Shown in pieces: positions 56,968-64,000 of a stretch of DNA of 64,000 bases. Both the position numbers and the translations under genes were made by a program. Numbering within the stretch: the first letter of the stretch is position 1; each line of letters opens with the position of its first letter. Source of the stretch: Bolinopsis microptera (lineage: Eukaryota; Ctenophora; Tentaculata; Lobata; Bolinopsidae); assembly GCF_026151205.1 (NCBI RefSeq), contig NC_087076.1, positions 18,717,919-18,781,918 on the forward strand, read 5' to 3'. The notes beneath the pieces were generated by a model that was given only the letters and a program-made list of their open reading frames with translations, made no database searches and was not told where the DNA came from.

Positions 56968-57844
56968 ATGTAATAAACTCCAAGCGCGAGCACAGAACTT
57001 TTTTCTCCGATTTTGATAAATTTGGTACCAAAAGTTGTTTAGAAATGCAATAAAATAAATCCACTGTGTAGCAATTTTTGCTAAAAATGCTACACGGATC
57101 TTTTTCGCCGCGCGTGCTTTTTTCGCGCAAATTTTTAGTTTTTAGCCTATAACTTGCACATTTTCAGTTTTATCGCATAATTATTGTAACAATCGCAATC
57201 AAGCTCATCGAGACGAGACTTTTAGTACTAATATTTTAAAATATTTTCAAACTTTTTTAATCTGAATTCACATAGCCATGTGTATACGCGTACTGCGTGA
57301 CGCGCTTGTTTGCGAGAGGGCTCTGGTTAAAGCAATAATCTGAACACAAAACTTTTAGTACTAATATTTTAAGATTTAAAGGAAAATTATTTTCAATTTT
57401 TTTTAATTTGAAATTTTGTGAAATTCTGTGTGAAATTTTTAAAAATTTTTGAAAAATTACGATCCTGTAAGAATTATTTCAAAAAATTCAATATTTTAGG
57501 AGTTATAGGCATTTTAAGCAATAAATTACCTATTTTCGTTCTTTGTGCACTCTTGCAATGCACAAAAGGCCCACATACAGCTCGACGTTATCGTGCTAAA
57601 ATCAAATCAAATCAAATCAAAATATAATGACACAAACATCATCACACATCATCAAAAATATATCTACTTAAGTTTAAAAATTATCTTAAATCTATTGGCC
57701 TCTATGTGCTACACGGTGAATCTTTATTATTCACAGTGTTCGGGAGAGACTTGCCCTTGTATTGGTGTAGAGGCAACTTTTGGTACAAAATTTATCAAAA
57801 TCAGAAACAAAAAATTCTGTGCCAACTCATGGCGCTTATTACAT
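56968..57844. mobile_element. Inverted-repeat element (~0.88 kb) containing dispersed repeat copy 2
   Basis: The left arm reads ATGTAATAA, GCACAGAA, TTTTGATAAATTTGGTACCAAAAGTTG, then AATAAA...CACTGTGTAGCA. The right arm, in reverse complement, reads the same landmarks in the same order. Arms are ~100-140 bp and moderately diverged. The interior holds the repeat also seen at 887-1010 (57266-57345) and an AAATC microsatellite at 57600-57620. No transposase ORF. Confidence 0.6.
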
Positions 57845-57935
57845 AGATTAACAGTTGAAACCAACTTCAATCGATGTATTTTCGGACGCTGATTCAGAAT
57901 CACCCCCCATGACATAGGGTTTTAACCCTATGAGC
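57845..57935. repeat. Fragment of the telomere-like MITE family (copy D)
   Basis: CAGTTGAAACCAACTTCAATCGATGTATTTTCGGACGCTGATTCAGAATCACCCCCCATGACATAGGG is close to the reverse complement of part of copy C near 40285-40400. The telomere-like interior is missing. Confidence 0.65.
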
Positions 57936-58439
57936 AGTTCACTGTTTATTAGTCTCACGATGAAATACTGATAGTTGGATAATATCCGGTTGAAAGAGAC
58001 CAGGACAAATGAAACAGGAAGTTAGGAATATAGGCAAATTTTCGGCGTCAACGCCATTTTCAGAGTTCAGGCTCACATTAGTTGTTTTAAAGTAGCGTTA
58101 GATATATTAGGAAGCGCCTTCGGTTTGAAATCTTAAGAACAACGGTGATTTCTCTCCGGGGAGACAGAGGGGCAAGAAAGAACTTTGTCAATATAGAAGT
58201 TTAGATTTGAACTTGGAGCCGCAAGGCCAAGGGTGATTTTCAAAACTTTGAGTTGTTGAAGGGTTTAGTTTTTTCTTTTTATACAGGGTCATTGTGACAT
58301 TATGTGTATACTGTTTGAAAAATTTTATAAAGTAGCGTTGAAAATATTAAAATAAATAAATAATAAATAACGATAATAATAATATCAGTACAACGACTAA
58401 TTAAATATTGTGTGATATTACTTATGTGATTATGACTTA
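57936..58439. other. Spacer with a short dispersed repeat
   Basis: 58284-58340 is related to 7512-7575 (AGGGTCATTGTGACATTATGTGTATA). No gene recognised. Confidence 0.4.
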
Positions 58440-59474
58440 ATGCGAATGATTCAGCGCAGCCTAATTGATAAAAATCTTCCATTTTCCATTTTGTTATTTG
58501 TTAATGATCTTCCAGAAGGGATTAAAAGTATAATTAAACTATTTGCTGACGACGTTAAAATGATTGTTAACCCTATTTATAATTTATCAGCTGATTTGCT
58601 ACTTTTAGAACTTTGGGAACCCAATTGGTGTTTAAAATTTAACGTAGATAAATGTATGGTCATGCAAATTGGCTCTGGTAATCCTAAGAATCAGTACTTG
58701 TTCAGTGGTGTGCCTTTGAGGTCTGTTGACAGCGAGAAAGACCTTGGAGTGGTCTTTAACAGTGCTTTTAAATTTGAAGATCACTTGAGAAAGTGCATTG
58801 CTAAAGCTAATGGAACCATTGCCTGGCTTACAAGAAATATTTTATCGAGGGAAACAAGTGTTATGCTGGGCTTGTATAAGTCAGTGGTAAAGCCTCATAT
58901 AGAGTATTGTTCGCAGGCATGGGCTCCAATGGCAGGGCATGGTAACTGGTCACTGATCCTTGAATTGGAAGGTGTTCAAAGATCATTCACCCGTATGATC
59001 AATGGACTGGGCCTCATGACCTACAGAGAAAGACTGGATAACTTGAAGCTCACAACCTTGCTTGAACGTAGGTTCCGTGGGGATCTCATCGAGATGTTCA
59101 AGATTCAGGAAGGCTTTGTGGATTATGGGTCCGGTTTATTTGGTCTTGCTGGTAGGACTGTCTCTGCTAGGTCAAAGCCACACAGATTTACCACAAATGA
59201 GACTGACTTCTCTGCCCAAAGGGTCTTGCGCTACTGGAACAGTCTACCACCACTTGTGAAAGCTAGTGAGTCGGTTACTGGATTCAAAAGAGGATTAGAT
59301 GCCTTTCGGCTTCATGGATATCAGGCAAATAAGCTTGGCCACTACTGGGAACTGTCATATGACATCTTTGATAGGACAGATGTCTCTGTGTCTAATAGGA
59401 ATAGTTATGTAAGTTATATGAAAGAGAATCCAATGGTAGCTAAGAGGAAGAAGGTTAATATCAAAGGTATTTAG
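58440..59474 (+). pseudogene. LINE D: 5'-truncated CR1-like RT fragment
   Basis: A 344-codon open frame beginning inside RT: LLFVNDLPEGI, then LFADDVKMIV (motif C), KFNVDKCMVMQIG, EKDLGVVFNSAFKFEDHL, KPHIEYCSQAW, RVLRYWNSLPPLV and the normal C-terminus. Motifs 0-B and the endonuclease are missing. The clean truncation followed by an uninterrupted frame suggests a recent insertion. A GTTATGTTATGTTATGT tail at 59570-59590 may mark the 3' end. It is not functional alone. Confidence 0.82.
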
Positions 59475-59590
59475 TTACTTTTTTTTGTTGTAATTATATG
59501 GTTTCAAACGTAAATTGTTCATTTTCTGGGAATTTCTTTTTTTAAGATTCCCAGAGAGGCATTATTTATAACGTTATGTTATGTTATGTG

Positions 59591-61082
59591 TAATTTAGCA
59601 TCAGTTTTCGAACTATTATGTTGAATGAATCGGTACTAATGAACTGTCAATCGTCCATCATTATCATATTCTATTATGGATTCTGTGCCACATGTTCGCA
59701 GATTGTAGCTTATTTCTTCTTCGCTGATAATTTTGAATAAATCAGTTTTCGTTGCAGATCTCAATACTCACCACATAATAGAAGACACCTTGTGTGTAAC
59801 AGTACCATACAGTATACATAGATTGTTCTGTGCTAAATTTTCGCTTGTTATGTCCTAAAATCTGTTTACTTATGTTAACCAGGCTTCTGCTTTTAAAAGT
59901 AGACATTTTCAAAATGGAAGGGTGCATTAAGGGTGTTATACAGTTAATGGGGATTTTACAGTATTAAGATAACATATTATATTTTCAATGCAACATGAAT
60001 TCACACTGTTCTGCAATATCTATAATCTCAACCCAATCATCATCAGGATGTTGGGTTCTGACAGCCTGTTAACAAAACTTAATGATTTGAAACCAGACTG
60101 TCAGGGGACAACACACTTGATAGGAGTAGCTCAGTCAATTTCATCCCCCTTTCCAACCAAAGGTTTGACGTCCTTTTATTGTGTTTAAGAAGAAACTCTC
60201 TTGTGTTTTTTTTCCTTGTTCATTATTATGTAGACTGTACAAAATAAAGTTTTAGATTTGTGTACAAATTTTACCATTCACGAAAAAAGAAGCGCTTGTA
60301 ATCATTGATAGCTTACAGTGGTAATTGTGATAAATTTTTAAAATCATACAGAAATGTGTTTCTTATATATTATGGCATTTCAGGTTGTGACCATCTATGC
60401 AGAATACAACTCATAGATGATTCTACAGATAACGTTTTGTCCTGTTTGTTATTTGGATATCATTCATCACTTCCTAGAAGAGATGTCACTCCTGAGTTAT
60501 CCATTCTCCGTCTTACATCTGTTAAAGTTCAATATTTTGCTGGTACATTTGTCTTATTTCTATTATTATGAAAGGTTCAAATCAAATCACGGATTTAAAT
60601 CTTCAAATCTTCCACTTGTAATAAACATTAGAATGTCAAGTTCTGTTTTTTTAATCACAATTAGACTCAAATATTGATAGTTAAAACTAAAAATGCATTC
60701 CCAGGTCGTCCACAAATTAATAAGAGCAACGCCTACTCATTCTCAATATTTCATCCTACAGAAGAGAGCTTTACCTCACTTGACCAAAGTCCGAAATGTG
60801 GAGGTACTTAAAATTCCCACTTTGGTATTTTACAACAGATTATATTAATATTGTTTTAAAGATTCAAGTTCAAATATCGATTTTACATTCTGTGATTGAT
60901 AACAATAACATGATCAAATTAATAGGACAAAAGAGTTATTACTCTATTGTAACTAAAGTTTGTATTCTAAATAGTAAATTGTGATCCAAACAGAGTTATT
61001 TTATGAAATCACTGTAATGTTAAAATTGCATTTGTACCAAAATGTATATTAAAACCATAGAATCTTTACATAATTAGTATTC
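59591..61082. other. Spacer between LINE D and the GPCR gene
   Basis: No gene recognised. Several 60-90 codon frames lack domains and splice support. Confidence 0.4.
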
Positions 61083-62099
61083 TTATAGCACTATTGAATT
61101 ATTCTGAACCTTAACTTCAACCTTTGACTTGACAGGATCACGCTTGACTCTTAAGTATCTGAAGGAACATTTTGGTGTCAAAGCTATGTAAATGATCGGA
61201 TTTAGCGTGGATATTATTGATGGAATAGCTAGACAAAGCAAAAAATATGAAATCCCTTCCTTTAAACCGATTCCACTTTCACTCCCTCTGACTTTAACAG
61301 GGATAATTGCATAGAACCCAAGTATTATGATACTTCCAACATTAGTGATCAGAATCTTCAGGCTACTTCTCGTTTTACGTCTTCTTGGGCCACCTGATTT
61401 CGGTTTCAGATGACATTGCACTAGCTCGTAGATAGTAAGGAATGATGTTGAAATTGCACCTACTTGTAACACCCATGTCACCCCAGTCATCAGAAAGAAA
61501 AAGGTGAGGCTGCTTATTCTAATACCTAGAACTCTTGGATCAAAATTCCAGGCAAGACTTGTTATGGGCAGTACTATGGGGATTGAGTTTTCAGACTCAC
61601 GAACATCCAGCATTGCACATCCAGCAATAACAGGAAGAATGACCAGTGACAGGAATAATCCAGACATTACCAGTCTTATTCTTGGTCGTTGGAGAGGATA
61701 CCTTATTTGATAATACCGACTCATAGCAAGAAAAGCTGTTACGTTGCTCGGTGCTAAAACGACTGTCCAGCCAATGATACCATGAACTTTTTCTCCGAGA
61801 TGGGCGATCCTTATTTTCTTGTAATATTCCTCGTTACATGATAGTTCAACACTGTTCCTGCATTCCTCCTCTTTTTCTTTTAAGATGGCTATTGCGAAAT
61901 TAGCTGTTAGCACCCATGCTGTGATGAAATCAGCAGCAGATAGAGTAAGGTACAAGCTCCTTGCTAAAGAGTTCTTCTTGCGAGCCTCATGAACAAACAC
62001 CAATCCATTCAGTAAAGTGCAGATCAGAACAACACAAATACAGGATACTCCTATGTAAATATCTGGTGAAGTTATTCCTCCTTCACTGAAAACAGCCAT
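61083..62099 (-). CDS. Rhodopsin-like (class A) G-protein-coupled receptor, orphan, single exon
   Basis: 338 aa with seven hydrophobic segments at about 14-38, 46-72, 107-128, 144-165, 193-224, 248-270 and 283-307. Class A landmarks: N31 in TM1, D57 in TM2 (LSAAD), SRY at 127-129 where most receptors have DRY, and NPIIY at 300-304 in TM7. C80 or C88 in the first extracellular segment could form a disulfide. There is a basic third loop (PRRRKTR) and a short cytoplasmic tail. It presumably sits in the plasma membrane and couples to G proteins. The ligand cannot be guessed. Intronless receptors of this kind are common in cnidarian-type genomes. Confidence 0.82.
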   Translation of the reverse strand: MAVFSEGGITSPDIYIGVSCICVVLICTLLNGLVFVHEARKKNSLARSLYLTLSAADFITAWVLTANFAIAILKEKEEECRNSVELSCNEEYYKKIRIAHLGEKVHGIIGWTVVLAPSNVTAFLAMSRYYQIRYPLQRPRIRLVMSGLFLSLVILPVIAGCAMLDVRESENSIPIVLPITSLAWNFDPRVLGIRISSLTFFFLMTGVTWVLQVGAISTSFLTIYELVQCHLKPKSGGPRRRKTRSSLKILITNVGSIIILGFYAIIPVKVRGSESGIGLKEGISYFLLCLAIPSIISTLNPIIYIALTPKCSFRYLRVKRDPVKSKVEVKVQNNSIVL

Positions 62100-62355
62100 C
62101 TCCTCCTTTTCGCTGAGAAAAATGTTACTTTGTTTTACAGATTACCAAGTCATAACTTTGTATTGATTATAAAAATAACCTCGAAACATAAGCAATATTT
62201 ACAGCAGTAAATACAAACTATCAATAACAGAATTATTACAGCTCTAACTCTAACTCTGCTAATAAGCACTTACAACATTTAAAAAGTAAACACTTAAAAG
62301 ATTTAAATATAAAATATCTCATAAGTTCTGTCCACACCTTGGGTAATTGTCAGAT

Positions 62356-62437
62356 CATTGTAGGACCTACAATGACCAGAAGTCATTAGACTGTGTCACA
62401 CCTATATTGTTGGTACGAGACAGTCTAATGACTTCTG
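62356..62437. repeat. Two inverted repeats in the 5' flank of the GPCR gene
   Basis: CATTGTAGG-A-CCTACAATG (62356-62374), followed at once by CAGAAGTCATTAGACTGT (62377-62394) and its exact reverse complement (62420-62437) around a 25-nt loop. It could be a tiny MITE or structured regulatory DNA. Confidence 0.7.
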
Positions 62438-63769
62438 TAGTGTTGAACCGTTTTAAGTGTTTGTTATATAATATAATGACGTTACAAACCCACTGTCTTA
62501 CAACCTTTATTGTTTTAAAGCAAAAGTATAATTGCACAAAGGACAAGAGAAACTTCGAAAGAGCGTAATAAAATGGTGTTAAAACAACAAAAACATGATG
62601 ATATGACATAATTATGCCAATGTGTGACAGATCAAGACAACTTAGTATATTTGTTTGTTTTAAAGCAACATCCTGCATAAAAAATAAATCACACAGCGGA
62701 TTTATTGGTTAAGAGTAACAATGAAAGAACGTAATAATAAGAGGTTTTGTATTGTAACAGCCAGTTAATCTAAACGTGACAAGTGTGACCTTACACTCAT
62801 TAGAGAAAAGACATTTAAAGAAACATAATATATAACAACCCTTATATTAACGTAAATACCAAGTCTAGTTTATACAAATCGATATTAATTAAGTTAATAC
62901 CTGCTAGTTTGCTGTGGGTTTTACTTGATATTTAACGATTACAAGCTCTTCGATTTTTCTGTAATCGCAAGGATAACGGCATAAAAAGTTATTGACAAAA
63001 CGAAACGCTAATAGTCAGTCGTGTGACAGATTTATATCCCGTTCCTGATTACAGTTTTCAAAACATAATGGGATTACAAATTATCTAGACGGCTCTGCAG
63101 CCGCGGTCGTGACACATTTAGTGGTGACTAAGTCCGGAAGTAGGTGACATTAAATGAATTCGTTTAACAGTAATTAGAGTTTAATAATATGAATTGTAAA
63201 GAGCAAGTTTGAGTTAAGAGTTAGCAAACTGTATCGATCGAGCTTACAAACAACTGACTCTAGAGAGATTATCCAGCGAGCCGAGCCGTGATGGTCACTA
63301 ATCTTGCTAGCCGTAGACGCGATGTCTAGTAATTGATTTACTAGAAGTGTTGCTTCTGGTTAAAGGGAATTAGAAGAGTAGAGTAGATAAGTAGCTGTTA
63401 CTAAACAAATTACAATCATGTCAAAGTCAGAAACTCTTCAATAAACAGCAGTTCGGTTGGGATACAGAAATTAAATTAAAGAGATTAAAACCGGATAACT
63501 CTACACGGTGAAAAAGTTAGCAAATGAAATTATCTATACAAGATCATGTGATTACAGTCAACGGGTAAATTAAGTTTCAAATCAATACAAAGCCGGCTCT
63601 ACAATTATCCAAACTAAGGAATAATAAACTACGCTGCACGTGTCAACTGTCAAACTTAACACCACGAAGTCACGTGTTGTGATATCAAGAGCACGTGACG
63701 TTACAGGGCAGCTCTCCCCCTACTTCCTATGAGGGAGACGTCATATTATTGACAATCAATTAAATGATT
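62438..63769. other. Spacer with no recognised gene
   Basis: AT-rich. Three CACGTG sites near its end are listed separately. Confidence 0.4.
63637..63697. promoter_or_regulatory. Cluster of three CACGTG E-boxes
   Basis: CACGTG at 63637-63642, 63671-63676 and 63692-63697, within 61 bp. bHLH-type factors (Myc/USF/MITF families) bind this hexamer. It could be a promoter element of a gene outside the window. The evidence is only the motif count. Confidence 0.3.
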
Positions 63770-63987
63770 TACAGTGTGTTTCAAAAGTCTGGAAAGGATG
63801 TTCTTTTTAGATAACTTTTAATCCATTTGTCTAAACTTTATTCTGTAAAAAGTTATTGGTAGTTCGAAAGTCACCATGAAACGTTAGAACTATGACCAAT
63901 AACTTTTTACAAAATGAAATTTAGACAAATAGATTAAAAGTTAAATCTAAAAAGAGCATCATTTCCAGACTTTCCAAACACCCTGTA
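63770..63987. mobile_element. Palindromic Tc1/mariner-like MITE
   Basis: Begins TACAGTGTGTTT and ends AAACACCCTGTA. The ~95-bp arms are nearly perfect reverse complements around a ~30-bp centre. TA at both ends fits a TA target site. No ORF, so it depends on a transposase elsewhere. A related end occurs at 1478-1490. Confidence 0.88.
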
Positions 63988-64000
63988 CAAACAAATAGCA

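Overview
This 64 kb window is AT-rich animal DNA. Host genes have GT-AG introns, and much of the rest is a graveyard of transposable elements. The mix fits a marine invertebrate, most likely a cnidarian or another early-branching animal: an intronless arylsulfatase B-like gene, sushi/EGF exons, a CHK/EcKinase-like gene, ARPC4, DMGDH, a rhodopsin-like GPCR, Penelope-like, CR1-like, RTE-like and restriction-endonuclease-type non-LTR elements, and hAT and Tc1/mariner-like MITEs. The taxonomic guess is inference.

Layout. 1-5 kb: intergenic DNA, the sulfatase gene (1686-3323), then two sushi/EGF exons separated by an intron built partly of tandem copies of its own 5' splice site. 5-9 kb: repeats, including a MITE with telomere-like internal sequence. 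9.1-15 kb: a nearly complete CR1-like LINE on the minus strand that abuts and probably interrupts a second, degraded LINE. 15.4-20.2 kb: an R2-superclade-like retroelement with two PHD fingers that has lost RT motif A, plus an antisense fragment of a relative. 20.4-21.7 kb: a CHK-kinase-like gene with one frameshift. 23.8-29.4 kb: ARPC4 in seven exons, including a first exon that contributes only the ATG and a terminal micro-exon that contributes two residues and the stop. 30.6-31.4 kb: a LINE fragment.

32.37-39.85 kb is the most interesting part. It looks like a complete 7.5 kb DNA transposon. Its inverted termini begin with CACAGTGG and carry arrays of an 11-bp near-palindrome (GCGATTATCGC), about 11 copies on the left and 9-10 degenerate copies on the right. 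Between them lies a minus-strand multi-exon gene whose nine core exons join in frame into 507 uninterrupted codons with RNase H-like transposase motifs.

40-43 kb: MITE copies and an RTE-like LINE split by a 1.45 kb insertion that itself contains a hAT-type MITE with an 8-bp target duplication. 43.85-53.5 kb: dimethylglycine dehydrogenase (17 exons, minus strand, 844 aa). Its intron 8 holds a Penelope-like element arranged as a near-perfect 1.57 kb inverted repeat flanked by a 13-bp target duplication. 54.7-59.5 kb: three more retroelement fragments and an inverted-repeat element. 61.1-62.1 kb: a single-exon GPCR on the minus strand. 63.77-63.99 kb: a palindromic MITE.

The host genes do unrelated jobs (sulfate ester hydrolysis, actin branching, choline/one-carbon catabolism, signalling). 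There is no operon logic; what links the window is successive transposon insertion.
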